From contig NC_052489.1 in the NCBI RefSeq assembly GCF_009730915.1, forward strand, positions 27,707,916 through 27,771,915: a DNA stretch of 64,000 nucleotides, in the 5' to 3' direction. The notes under the pieces were generated by a model. That model was given only the letters and a program-made list of their open reading frames with translations, was not told where the DNA came from and did no database searches. Of the stretch, positions 1-12,200 are shown piece after piece. Numbering within the stretch: the first letter of the stretch is position 1; every line of letters begins with the position of its first letter. This DNA comes from Dioscorea cayenensis subsp. rotundata. Taxonomy: Eukaryota; Streptophyta; Magnoliopsida; Dioscoreales; Dioscoreaceae. The translations under genes were made by a program, and so were the position numbers.

Positions 1-316
1 TCTTATTCAATATTCACCATGAATGATCTGCCAATCAATGCAATGGATTGATGAAAAGAAGCAAATGGAAAAGAAATTCCATTTGTTCATCCTTCTTCCT
101 TTCTTTTCCTATATATTCCCTAAATCCAAACATGGTATTTACCCTCCAAAATGGGAAAAAGATTTATTTAAAAAGATTCCTCTTGTTTAGATATAAATGA
201 AAGCAGAACTAAGAAAAATCACTATGGATCAGTACATAGATGATGGATTTGGACATGTGTTCTAGAAGATTTACTTCAAGAAAAGATGGTGTCTGCACTG
301 ACAACAACAACAGGTC

Positions 317-670
317 CTAATGACTTGAAGATGCCTCTCTCTGCAAGCTTGAAGAAGCCATGGCAAACCTAGATGAGAAAGTATGGCAAAAAAGAGCAGG
401 ATCATCATCAGAAGCACATCCAAATCCATTCCTATCAAAGTTTCTAGCATAACTCAAAGGGTCATATTGGCAGTGGAATGTAGGAGTCCTAGAGGTCATG
501 CAGAGCATTTTGCTTCTCTTCTTCAGCTTCCTTACAAACCTCTCAATGCCGGAGCAGCTCGGTGAGCCTCCCCGGCGCAACACGGCGCCATGGGACACCT
601 CCGGCCGTCTGCTGTCTGAAATGGTGGTTGAACCCCTTTTCTGGCACCATGAGATAACTGTGCAGGCCAT
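317..670 (-). CDS. uncharacterised small plant protein with YDPxSYxxNFD motif
   Basis: Intron-less frame of 117 residues beginning at ATG 670 (MACTVISWCQKRG...) and ending at TAG 317-319. An upstream in-frame extension exists but starts at a TTG, so the ATG was chosen; a TATA-like box lies about 80 bp upstream. The middle carries a basic stretch (RFVRKLKKRSK, about residues 44-54) followed by a conserved-looking FHCQYDPLSYARNFD block (about residues 66-80), then a Ser-rich tail. From memory, this basic patch plus Y-D-x-x-S-Y-x-x-N-F-D block marks a plant-specific family of small proteins of unknown function, often stress-responsive. No signal peptide or membrane segment is apparent. The family assignment rests on motif recall only; function is unknown. 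Confidence 0.7.
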   Translation of the reverse strand: MACTVISWCQKRGSTTISDSRRPEVSHGAVLRRGGSPSCSGIERFVRKLKKRSKMLCMTSRTPTFHCQYDPLSYARNFDRNGFGCASDDDPALFCHTFSSRFAMASSSLQREASSSH

Positions 671-743
671 CTCCTTCCTCTCTCTAGCAGTAGCAAGCAA
701 GCTTCCTATCTACTTTTGTTGTGCAGAGACAGAGAGACCTAAG

Positions 744-752
744 CTTTATATA
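744..752 (-). promoter_or_regulatory. TATA box of the small YDPxSY protein gene
   Basis: On the minus strand this reads TATATAAAG, about 75 bp before the ATG at 670. A start of transcription around 715-720 would leave a leader of roughly 50 bases. This is a positional inference. Confidence 0.5.
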
Positions 753-2973
753 ATGCATGTCATGCATCTGTTAGAAACTAATCTAAATTAATCAAATACC
801 AAACTTAAAACCAAAGCTATGTTAATTAAACCTCTCTTTGGTTCAAATGTGCCTGATATTTTCTAAAATAATGCTTGTTAACAAAGAGTATTTAATTTTG
901 ATCAAGCTCCAAAGCAGTACCACACCATGTGCAATGGATAAAGTAGTGAATGGTTTGCCAACCAATCAGATGCAGAGTTACTACCAGTAAACAAATGAAG
1001 CAATTTATTTCTCTTTAGATCAGAAGCTAACACATAGTCCAATGCAAGGACTCAAGAGGCTTAATTAACTTTTATGGTGATTAACAACTAGAATTTGTAA
1101 GGTGATATTAGCCTCAAAGATGCATTGAACTGGTAGGGGAGCTAGAAACTTGAATAACCCATGTTAGGTCTCATCACAAGCTATTATTTAGTCTTTCCCA
1201 GCTACCGCAATTATAGACTGTTGTTTTGTTGTGTTTGGCTTAAACATTCCAACTCTTCCTTTTATTTCCATTTCATAATTTTCAACTTAATAAGTCCTAA
1301 TCCTTCCCGGAAAGAATTTGATCATACTATCTAATCATTCGATCTATACTAACTGGCATGTCAAGATTGTCCCTACAACAACTTAGACTTGTTTAATTAG
1401 AACACCACCACCACATATAGGTTCCATTTTAAAATATCCTTTTAAAGTAATATATATAGTAACCTAATAAAATGTATTCTTAAAGAAAAGGTCCCATAAA
1501 GTTGCTGGAGGACACAGAAATTTCACATGGATGAAGAGTGCTAGTCAACAGATGACCGGTCATGGAAGTGCACCAGCGAACAACAAGGCCAATTAAGGCT
1601 TCAAATGTTTTATGTCCAAGACCTCTGACATGCTGTGTGTGTGTGCCCCCCCCAAACTTGGTATTAAATCTCTATCCGCCACTCTATGATCTTATCTCTT
1701 CCAGATTTGAAAGATGTCATGTTATTAGTCAAAGAAAAGTCCATGAACTCATATTAGATCCTCTTTCAGAAGACCATTAACATAGTTTATGGCAGCACAT
1801 CTAGCTAAGTGGCACATGCCTTGCATGTGGCTCAACTCCAATTAAAATTTCTTATGTGTTTGAAGTTGAGATGGCACTAAAATTTTCAGAACAAGGAAAT
1901 ATAGTAATGAATATTTTCTACTGAAAAAAAAAACAGATAAATTGATGACAAAAAGAAATATAGTAAATACAAACCAAAACCTAAAATACTTCAAAACCAA
2001 GTTCTATGAAACCTATTAAATTGTCCACGAATGCCTCGAATTTTGAAGCCGACACAAGGCATAACTCGTTTGGCCATATTAATTGTTTACTGATTTAGTG
2101 GTTGTAGGTGTGAGGACTCCTAGAATTAAAGTCAAGATTCATTGCATGCTAAGCATACCAAGGATGATGCTAGCATTTAGGAAATAGTAGCAAACATCAC
2201 CATTCTCAAGGTTAGCTTCTCTATTAATTGCATTTAGTAGTTCCACTGCTTGTTCTTCATAAAATGGTCAATGCTTAGTCCTAGTCTTGACAAACTTATT
2301 CAAAGAAAACCTTTAGATATAACAACAATAAAGAATAAATACACATGGTTTCCATGGACATCCAAATGACACCATGTACACAACAAGGTTCAACAAACTA
2401 CAGTCTTGTGTCCACTACAGACTTGTGTCCCATGTTCACTGGCCATCAAAGATGTCCTAGCTTCTGACAATCACTAATCCTTGAAACCCGTCACATATTG
2501 AACATAAATATTCACATTCATTATTGGCAACTCAAGCTCGAAGGCAGTACCCTTTCCATTGATATAAATTTCCATTTCACAGGTCTGTCAGCTCATTTAG
2601 TTGTTCTAGCCTAGAAAAACTTTGTTATGCAGTTCTTGGTTTTCTCTGCTTTTTTTTTTGGAAGAAAAGTAGGGATTCTTCTGGAACAAGCCTTTCACAA
2701 ATAAAGCATGCCAACAACCAACATCACAACCGCTTCAGATCAACAACCGTCTTGATTGATATAAGCCTAAAAATAGTCTATGATTGACATATGAAAAGTT
2801 ATCACAAAAGCATAAGATTCAAAGAATTCATATCTAATTAAGTTAAGGAAACATAACCTGAAACTGAGTTAAGAGAACCGAAAATTCAAGTAGTCTGTAC
2901 AAGTCTCAAGGAAAGCAAATGGAAAGAGGGAATAGAAGCTTTCTTCTTTTTACCTAAACTACTGCTCCATAGG
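753..2973. other. intergenic, no gene seen
   Basis: AT-rich sequence between two minus-strand genes. It holds a short run of C (around 1647-1653) and poly-A tracts, but no frame with recognisable protein similarity and no tRNA-like B box. The upstream part presumably contains the promoter of the 117-residue protein gene and the right part the 3' UTR of BET3. Confidence 0.6.
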
Positions 2974-5912
2974 CTACTCATCATCTTTGTATGGGTATTC
3001 TTCAGGAACTTGCTTCAGAAGTTTCACACGCAGTTCATAGACATCATCTCCTTGTAGCATATCCCGGACCCATGTGACTTCAGTCTTCATTGACACCTAC
3101 AACAAAAGAACCAATCATGTAATATAGCAAGTATCAGACATACATGATATAACCCAGGTCAATTTGATCAGATAGTCCCAGATTAACTAACATGAGGCAC
3201 ATCAGCAAGAAGAAACATAACATGCAATATATTCCGGGAAGGGGAAAGAATATGATCTTGCTCTCGATCCCATATGGCATGCAATAACATCATATATATT
3301 AACATGCCCGCCTCATTTTGATCAGTAGAATATTTACAGAACACCTGATATTAAGGTGATGACTACTCAGCAACACCAAGAAAAGGAAAAACTCAAAGTG
3401 CAATCACCAATGACAAAATGAAGAAATTTGACCTAATAGAAATCAGACCAATAAACCACAATCCTTGGTGGGCCACACCAACACATGGAATTCTAAGTTC
3501 CTTTCTTGCCACAGATTAGTGACACCTTCTTTCTAATCTTTAAAATGCATTCACTTGCAAAGCTTCATCTCCATCACTAGAAAAGCATCCCAATGATGGA
3601 TCTCACATGCAAAGTACATAAACAACTCCAAAACCATACACCATAAAAAAACAATGCTATCTGAAACCGCTTTTATCAGATACATTAAGTATTAACTAAT
3701 CTCAATACCACTCTCAATGATGATGGGCCACAAATAAATTGAATAAAAGAAAAGATAATTAGGCTTCCAAATCAGTTGCAAGGCTTTTAAAGAGAGAGCA
3801 TCATTGGTCAGAATGATGTAGAGAAACACAACACATGACAAAAGTCATATAAATTACAAAAGCATAGGGCACAAATAGACAAACACTGGTAAGAGCATAA
3901 TAAAAAATGAGAACTTGAGTTCATATGCTATTGTCAAGCAAAAGTAGAATGATCTCGCTGTAAACAGGCTAATTCAGGCTCAGTCTTGGCTCAGAAAAAG
4001 CCCTGTCCGGGGTCCTCACTGAACTTATAGTTGAGCCCCAGGCCATTCATGTTTAATTTTCAAGGACAATCAGCTCAGGCCCATTGCATAGCCCAAAAAC
4101 TGAAAGCCACAGATTGGTTTTTTGGGCCACACTGGTTTATTGGCATCCTATGAGTAAATACAAATTTGGCACAATTTAGAAACTAACCATCTCAAGTGCT
4201 CACGTCCTTAACATTGACACTTCGTTAAATGAATGAGTAATAAAGAAAAAATTAGTATAGTTTAGAAATTAACCATCTCGAGTGCTCCTCTAATAACTCC
4301 ACTCAATATGTTGCAGTAACATAGGCCCTGACATGTATCAGGAAGTTCAACAAAGTCTACCAGGGGATTATCTTCCAAGACAAGGCTGCAGCTTGTTCCT
4401 TCAGCATCCCAATTAGTCACAGTTGCAGAGACCCCCAAAAACATTTTGAAACCAACCTATCCAGAAGCAGTGCCAGTTAACAACAATATTAAAATCATTC
4501 TAAGGAAGCGTAGAGAAGTAATGCCAGTTCATACAAAGAGTAAATGGGAAAACTTGACAAAAGTTCTCATGCAGGTGACCAAAGTCCTAATGTTTCTCAA
4601 CTTATGTTGATGCCAATATTCACAAGTAAACACTCTGCATTAACATCAAAACATTGACAAAAATTGATGAGCAGGAATCCAAGTTGGAAATGATATAGAG
4701 AAGGTCCCGCCACTATGACACAGCTCACTAACATACAATGATACATATGTAATAGGTAATTATTTTAAATATAAATCAACAAAACTTAAGGTGTATATAA
4801 CAACAAAATAATTTTAAGCAAGTTATATATTTGTCGAAAATGAATGAAACAAAAAAAATCAGGATACCTTTAAAAAAGAAAATGCCCCTATTGGAGATGG
4901 TAATCATGTGTAATTCATATAAAAATTTAATTGCATATGGAAGCTAAACCAACATTTTATCTCACCTAAAACATATAAAATCAAAGACATCCAAAGGAAA
5001 TGTTAGCTTATATATATAAAACCTTTGCAATAACATCAGCAGTTTCCTTGAAGTTTGCACATCCAGATACATTTGACTTGGCCAGAAATTCATCAATCAA
5101 CCGAATGCCAATATTGTAACCCCTGCAAGACATGCAAACAGATGATTGTCAGTAAATGAGGAGGAAATGTCTCAAAGAGAAGACATTCCATTTCAATAAC
5201 CAAAGAATTGATAAATCAAAACCATATTCATAGTTTGTAACATTGTTTATGTATGCCAGTATATATATCAATTATCAAGAAAAGCTACTATATATTCATC
5301 AGGTACTATACGGAGATCAATCATGAACACCTGGAGAAAGAAAAACAAAAGAATAAACCCTCTCCAGATACATGGTAAATTAATGATAAAATTGAAAAGA
5401 CAAAAAAAAATAGCTCTTTTCATAGGCACCAATGATAGTCAAGAACTTGAGATCAGAGAATTCGTGGTTTATCCACTTTATTCAAAAAAAAAAAACTTGA
5501 GATCAGAGAATTCCAACGATTCATACATCTAATTTCAAGAATCAAACAATATCAAGAAGCAAAATGACAGATCATCGAAACAACGCATCAAAACGAATAG
5601 ATTAATAGTATAACTTCAAATAGAAACGAATCAAAGTCAATACATCTGATCGAGCTGCTTGTTGACCTCCTCGACCTCTTCCAGATCCGTGAGAAGCTGC
5701 CTGACGATCGCTCCATACGTCAGTGTGAACAGCTCCGCATTCTGAAACACAAATCAGTGAAAACAAGAGAATGGTTATTGAATCAAACAGAGAGGTAAGA
5801 AGAAGAAGAAGAAGAAGAGAAAAGGGATAAAACCAATGTTTCCGATGGGGCTTACAACGTGTTCAATGTTGGCGAAGACGGCGTCGCCGGACCTAGGAGG
5901 CAGAGGGGCCAT
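2974..5912 (-). CDS. BET3: TRAPP complex subunit BET3/TRAPPC3
   Basis: Core subunit of the TRAPP tethering complexes, which act in ER-to-Golgi and later vesicle traffic as exchange factors for Rab GTPases. Five exons on the minus strand: 5856-5912, 5644-5741, 5023-5122, 4274-4456, 2974-3096; 561 bp coding for 186 residues, the normal plant length. The protein starts MAPLPPRSGDAVFANIEHV. The family hallmarks are present: TLTYGAIVRQLLTDLEE (helix 1), FLAKSNVSGCANFKETADVI, which carries the cysteine (Cys73) matching the palmitoylated Cys of animal Bet3, then TNWDAEG, LEDNPLVDFVELPD and GVIRGALEM. The plant C-terminus ends KQVPEEYPYKDDE. All introns are GT-AG and the frame is intact. It diverges from the plus-strand locus near 6.15 kb over about 230 bp. 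Confidence 0.95.
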
Positions 5913-6210
5913 CGCCGGCGATGCGCTGCTCTCTCGGCGATATCCGGGTTGCTCTTTTCCCTTCACCAACGAGAACCCTTCCCAAATTTTGAGCTTTTTT
6001 TTCAGAAAAACCCCTTGAAAAACCTAGTATTAATATTATAATTTAAATATATTAATTGGGGTTTTGCGCAAAACTAATAGCTCTTATCTATTTAACGGTT
6101 CATATTTGAAAGTGGCGTGCAGCACAAGCCATCTTGAATTCCCGCCAAATCCTGCCGATCTTGGCTTATATAATAAGCTTCAGAGTCTTGGTAGAAAGAA
6201 AGCGAAGAGA
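5913..6210. promoter_or_regulatory. short bidirectional promoter with E2F-like site
   Basis: Interval of about 300 bp between the BET3 start codon (minus) and plus-strand leader-like sequence around 6150-6230. It contains ATTCCCGCCAAA at 6138-6149, which matches the plant E2F consensus (TTTSSCGC/WTTSSCSS). Sequence just downstream (GGCGAACTAGGGTTTCC) resembles plant leader sequence with a telo-box-like AGGGTTT. Binding is inferred from the motif only. Confidence 0.4.
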
Positions 6211-9000
6211 AGGCTCTAATGGCGAACTAGGGTTTCCATTTGATTCCGCATTCCTCTCTTCTGAAGATCTCGTTACCCATTTTTCCAGCTTCAATGAAGG
6301 TTGTTTCTTTCCGTTCCTCCGATTTTACTTTGTTATTTGCTTATTTGATAATGTTCTTGATTGAAATTTTCTCCTGAGTGCTATTTTCCTAGTAGTTTTG
6401 ATGATTTTAACATCTGTGCTTCTTGCTTGGTTTCTTTGATGTTCTAGGTTAGGATTTGGTGGAGTGTTGCTTTCTTGATGAATTGCCTGATAATTCTTGG
6501 TTTATATATGTTAGAGTTGTGTTATAGTTTATATTTGGTTAATGGGCATTATTGGTTGAGAAAAACAAGACTCTTGATATTATTTGTTATTGTCTTCGTG
6601 ATTCTTGCTAGTTTTTTGCACCAGTTAGTTGAGTATTATGATGTTTTCTTGGTAATATTGGATTTGATCAATAATTTTGATGGGTTCATCTATTTTTATT
6701 GATTTGAGAATCGATATCAGATCGTTTTGGATCAGGCGTTTGCTTTCTAGAGTTCTGCAGGATTTCTTATTCATTGAGCAAACTCTTTCACATCTTTTAG
6801 ATTTCACTAACACCATACTTGAACCATAATTCAGGGAAAACATTTTGGGAAGTTTGATCAACATGAATTTTCTGCTGGTTTATTGCAAGGATTGTTTTGA
6901 TCATATTCATGACTATGATATTGAAGTTTTTGCAGCCAGTGTTCGCGCTGAATTCAAGGTGAGAAATTATTTATATATCTTGCACCCATTTGTTTTTCTT
7001 ATGGAAATAGTTATGGTATTCTTATGGATCTAGATCCTGAAGTATCTGAGCTTTTACTTTCTTTTTAAATTTTTTGTTTAATGTTGACCTGTTTAGTCTG
7101 ACAATGAATTCATTGTTCTCAGTCAAGAATATGAGATTTTCTTCTTTTTTATTGGATGCAAAACAATCTGTTTTGATTCTGATCTTTGTAAAGAAGCTAT
7201 CTTTTTTTAATCCTTTTAGAGCATTGCCAATGTTAAATGAGCTCCATCTGTTGAGTGGATGAGAAGTACAAACTAATTAGCATGAATTGGAAATTGGAAT
7301 GCAGGGGTTGGTTTGTCCAGTAATTAGGGATAAACTATATGGGATCAGTTAATTCATTCAGTCTCAATTGGTCTTGAACTGATCATTTACCAGCCATTTG
7401 TGCATGTTGTTTTATATATTTCCTCACTAGGCATTTTACTTACGGCAGTCATCTATCATTGCGGCAATTGGTGAGGGCCGTGCAACTACCATCCATGCAA
7501 CAACAGGTCTCTGTTCCTCTCACACTTATCACAATCATCTGCACTTTCTATAATTCTCATCCAAACTTACAGTTCTCTCTGTTATTTCTTCATGTTTTTT
7601 CAGCAAAACATTACTTTTGATGGTTCAACAATGAAATGAGAGATGTGGCATGGAGGGCATGGAGCTAACCAGAACGTTATCCCACGTTCAGCAGCGCCAA
7701 CAAGGGTAAAATTTGTGACATGCTATATTAAATAATATAGAAGCAGCTAAAAATAAGTATGTGATCTTTCTATACAAAAATGTCTTTTGCTACAACATAT
7801 TACATATGCATGCATTGAGTATTATTGGACAAATTACTTCTCTCTTGGATATGTAACTTGAAGCTTGCATTCCAACTTAGAAATGTAAAATTTAAATGGA
7901 TACGACAAGAGACGTATAAGATAGACGGATCCAATAAAACTTTAACATATGCATGCATGGGATATCAAAGGAAAATTTTGTACTTTCATCTTATACATCT
8001 ATCTTATATGTATTCAATAAAGATGGATGTATCCTATGGGAAATTGGAATGCAAGCATTTAAGAAGAGTAATATTCTTGGCATAAGATAGATGTATCGAA
8101 TTAAATTTTCAAATAATTAGTAGTTTCAAAAATAAAATTTTCAATTGATGCTCCCTCAAGTCTTAAGTGATGTAAATTTTTGTTCAGCCGAAGCAGAGAG
8201 TGTAGTACTGGGCAGTGGGGAAGGCAGTATTGGTGTATCCTGCACCAAGTAAGTCATTGTTGAAGTGCCACAGATGATCATGACCTGGGGAATATCAGGT
8301 TGGAAGGTGATGCAAATCTTGGAAGGCAAGCTGGAGCTTCTAAATCTGAGGATTTCACCATTATTTGTTGCCTTGTAAAACTATGCAAACATAGAAATAA
8401 TCAAGTTATTTCAGGATAGTAGTATGAGGCAGATTGTGGCCTTCTTGTCTTTGACTTCCCTATATATATAGGAATGTTCTCTTGTAAAAGATGTACTGAG
8501 AAAAATTATTTAATAAATAAAAAAAGGGAGGGAAGGAATTGAGGGAGTCTGGTGTTCTTATGGTGCTTCCTCTAAATATCTTATTGTAAACAGGCAGCAC
8601 ACCCGCCAGCCCCAACATGGCCAACATGGCATGTCACTGGCTTGAATTTGCTTGCCTCCATAAATAGTCTTAAAAATGAAATATTCCATTTTGCATCTTC
8701 TTGAGCGAGCTTCATGGGGAGAAAAGGTGCTGCGTCTCCCTACTTCCCTTTATTCCTGCTGGTCTTCCACTTGGCATTTGGTTATTATTACCTTATTATC
8801 TACACCGAATTCATTCAATACTTCACATTTACAATACAAACAACACTTTCCCTAGTTCTGGCATTTTTGCAGAGCAGATGATGAAGGGTGTGGATGCAAG
8901 GCTATGCGGATTAGTGAGTCACAAGTACAAGCAGATGTGTACAAATGATGACAACTGTGCTGTTGTGTGGCACTCGCAAGTGCTACTGTGTACGAAACTG
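6150..9000 (+). other. unrecognised transcribed-looking locus, candidate exons only
   Basis: No complete gene model could be built. Leader-like sequence near 6200-6300 ends in ATGAAG followed by a GT donor (about 6295-6301). Possible internal exons with fair splice sites lie near 6835-6893 (reading GKHFGKFDQHEFSAGLLQ after the MK), 6936-6958 (reading SVRAEFK) and 7431-7505 (reading AFYLRQSSIIAAIGEG then RATTIHATT). A possible last exon at about 8873-8955 reads ADDEGCGCKAMRISE. None of these matched a family I recognise, and exon phases were not all reconciled. It could be a diverged small gene, a decayed gene or a non-coding transcript. A fold-back element sits inside it at about 7860-8096. 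Confidence 0.25.
7860..8096. repeat. degenerate fold-back element (MITE-like)
   Basis: Two nested inverted pairs are visible: ATACATCTATCTTAT at about 7994-8008 pairs perfectly with ATAAGATAGATGTAT at about 8082-8096, and TTGCATTCCAA near 7866 pairs with TTGGAATGCAA near 8045. Related AAGATAGA and ATGCATGCAT copies lie between them. Such nested, partly decayed palindromes are typical of MITEs, but I could not fix terminal repeats or a target duplication. Confidence 0.4.
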
Positions 9001-9216
9001 CCACTTATTAGACCTTGTTTTCTCCCTTGAAAAAATGTTCTACTAAGAGCTTATAAATAAATATAACGACAAAAAAAAATTGGCAGTAGACTATTTCCAT
9101 TTCACGTGAATTTTCATCAGCACAATATCAGCTTTAGTAAAAAAAAAAAAAGTGATACAAATACAACAATGCTTTCAGCTATAAACAATCAAACAAAAAG
9201 TTGCACTCTATTGTCA
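9001..9216. other. 3' flank of HMA5
   Basis: AT-rich sequence with two poly-A tracts (9069-9080 and 9139-9152). It likely holds the 3' UTR of the minus-strand ATPase gene; no frame is recognisable. Confidence 0.4.
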
Positions 9217-12200
9217 TTACTCTACAATGATTTCTAGTATAGTGGTAAGCCTTGGCTTCTTATACCTTCTCAAAAGCAAAGAAGAGCAAACAACACTGAC
9301 AGAAGAGAGAGCCATGCAAGCCCCAGCTAACCAAGGAGGCAACTTGAGCCTGGTGAAAGGGAAAAAAACCCCAGCAGCAACTGGAATTGCAACAAGGTTA
9401 TAAGCCACGGCAAAGAAATAGTTCCAACGTATACGTGAAAAGGTCTTCCTCGAAAGGTCTATAGCCGTTATAACATCCTCGAGACTGTTCTTCATCAACA
9501 CATAGTCAGCTGCCTCAATGGCAATATCTGTCCCGGCTCCAATGGCCATGCCAACATCGGCGGCAGCGAGCGCAGGTGAATCATTGATGCCGTCCCCTAC
9601 CATTGCTACCACACTACCATCCATTTGCAGTGCTCGTATCACATCCGCTTTTCCTGCTGGCATTACCTCAGCTCTCACGTCTTCAATCCCCACCTTAATG
9701 AATCAATCCATATAAGGAAATATGTGAGACTCTAAATAGTCAAAGGATTTTGGTATGTGGGAATTGTAAGCATACCTCTTTTGCAACTGCTTCTGCTGTC
9801 CTCCAATTATCACCAGTTACCATAAGGGGTTGTACTCCCATTTTCTTCAGGCCTTCTACAACAACAGCTGCCTCTCTCTTTAAGGGATCAGCCACTCCTA
9901 TGACTCCTGCAAGGATGCCATCATATGCCACTAGAATACCAGTTTTAGCATTTAGCTCTAACTCAACCATGAAGCTTTCAACTTCCATTGGAATCAAGAC
10001 CTTGTTTTCCATCAAGAGCTTCCTGTTCCCAACCTGTTTAATATATCACATGACATGACAATCAGATTGGGTTTTGAGTAAACAGTATAGACCGGATGTA
10101 CAGAGATGTTTTGCAACTGAGACTTACCAAAACCTTTTTCCCAATTTATCAAGCATTGCACTCCTCTTCCAGGTAACGCAGAAAATTCCACGGCCTCAAG
10201 AAGCCATTCAGATATGATGTCCTCTTTGCTCTGCTTTCCGATGGCTTTGCTTGTTGGAAGCTTGCTGAAGAAATGATAGTGGTATGCATAGTCTATGATT
10301 GCTTTGGCGAGAGGATGTTCACTGCTAGCCTATATTACATTAAAACCATAGTGAATGTCAGCTTGTTATGGGTTTTGCATGCAATAGTGATAACTCAAAT
10401 GGTTGCAAATGCATCATAACTGAAATTACTGCCTACAGGCTCTGTACTAACCTCTGCTGATGCAACTAAAGTGAGGAAATCTCCAAGTTCCATTCCAGAG
10501 AAGACTTTGGCTGTTGTGACGGATGCTTTTCCCTGAGTAAGAGTGCCTGTTTTATCAAAGATGACATAACGAATGTTTTGAGCTCTTTCCAAAGCATCAC
10601 CACCCTTTATTAGAACGCCATGATTAGCACCAACACCAGTGGCAACCATAACAGCAGTTGGAGTGGCAAGACCAAGGGCGCAGGGGCATGCGATAACCAC
10701 AACCGATATCGAGAACATGAGGGAGAAAACAAAACAGTTGCTGCTGTCAGAGAGCCACGCCTCTGGATATGCTCCAAGTGACCCACAGAGGAACCTACAG
10801 AATGTAACAAAGAAACAATTAGCAGCAAATCATGGCGTTGTACCTCAAATAGTTGGTGAGAAACTACTTACCATCCCAAAAATGTGATCAATGACATCAA
10901 AACAACAGCGGGAACAAAAATGCTGGCAACCTGCAATTAATACATACTCCAAATTACTCATCCTTAACAAGGAAAAGAAATCAAAATGAGAAAGAAACAA
11001 AAGAAATGATCGAGCATCCATATTGCTAGTCATTGGGTATGATCTAAACTCACATAATCTGCGAATTTCTGAATAGGGGCTTTAGACATTTGGGCTGTCT
11101 CAACCAGGGAAATTATCTGGCTCAAAACTGTATTAGAACCAACCTTGGTGGCTTGTACGTGCAGAACCCCATGAAGATTCATTGTACCTCCGATAACTAA
11201 AGAAGACACTCCCTTTGGGATCGGTTCAGATTCACCAGTAACCATGCTTTCATCAGAATAGCTTGTGCCCCAAACAACCATGCCGTCAGATGGGATCTTT
11301 GTACCTGGAAGAACTTTCAACACATCACCTGGCTGAATCAATAAAGCATCTATCTCTCTTTCCACTGTGTGTTTCCCTTCTGAAATTTAAAAAGCAAAGT
11401 TAGTGTCACATATCTTCGGAGTAACAATTAGCAAAAGATAAAAATTATGCATGCCTCGAAGAAGCAGAAAACACTATAGAGGAAAGAGCTACCATGGCAT
11501 TGCATACCAGTATCTTTAACCAGCAAAAGAGCTATCGCAGGGGCAAGCTCTACTAGCTTCTTAATAGCATCTGATGTCTTCCCTTTAGCAAGAACTTCCA
11601 AATACTTACCAAGCAACACAGATGTAATTAACATTGCACTCGTTTCAAAAAATAAAGGAGACCGGAATCCAGTAAGTGCACCATACAGTAGAGCACAGAC
11701 CGAGTAGAAGTAAGAAGCAGTTGTCCCTAGGGCAACCAAAACATCCATATTTGTCGACCCATTGCGCAATGCTCTATAAGCTGCTATATAAAATCGTTTT
11801 CCAACACCAAATTGCACAAAACTCACCAATACACATTTCAACAAATCACTTAAAAAAAATGGCCCCCACCGCCTTTGGAAGAAAGAGTGTATACAAGGTA
11901 TATGTAAAAGAACAACAGGAACCTGCATCACAATTGCAATTACAAGCAAATTAGAGAAAAATAAGGATTTTCTTATGAACAGCATATTAAGCAGAAAAAA
12001 ATACTGGAGATAATTTTTCATTGTCCAAGATCATACTCACACTTATAAGCAAACTGGTAATGAAAAGCCTAAACATTTTTGAGGCTTGTTCTGTGTCGTT
12101 TGAAGTGCCACAGGCATATGGATTCCTGACACTCGCTATGAGTTTTCCATTGCTTCTTCTCTTAATAGCATCAACTATATCTCTCAAACCAACAACTTCA

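Noticed and set aside
8701-9030. Plus-strand frame of 109 residues
   Set aside because: It begins at a non-ATG codon and has no recognisable domain. A different frame over 8873-8955 looked more exon-like and is mentioned in the unknown locus.
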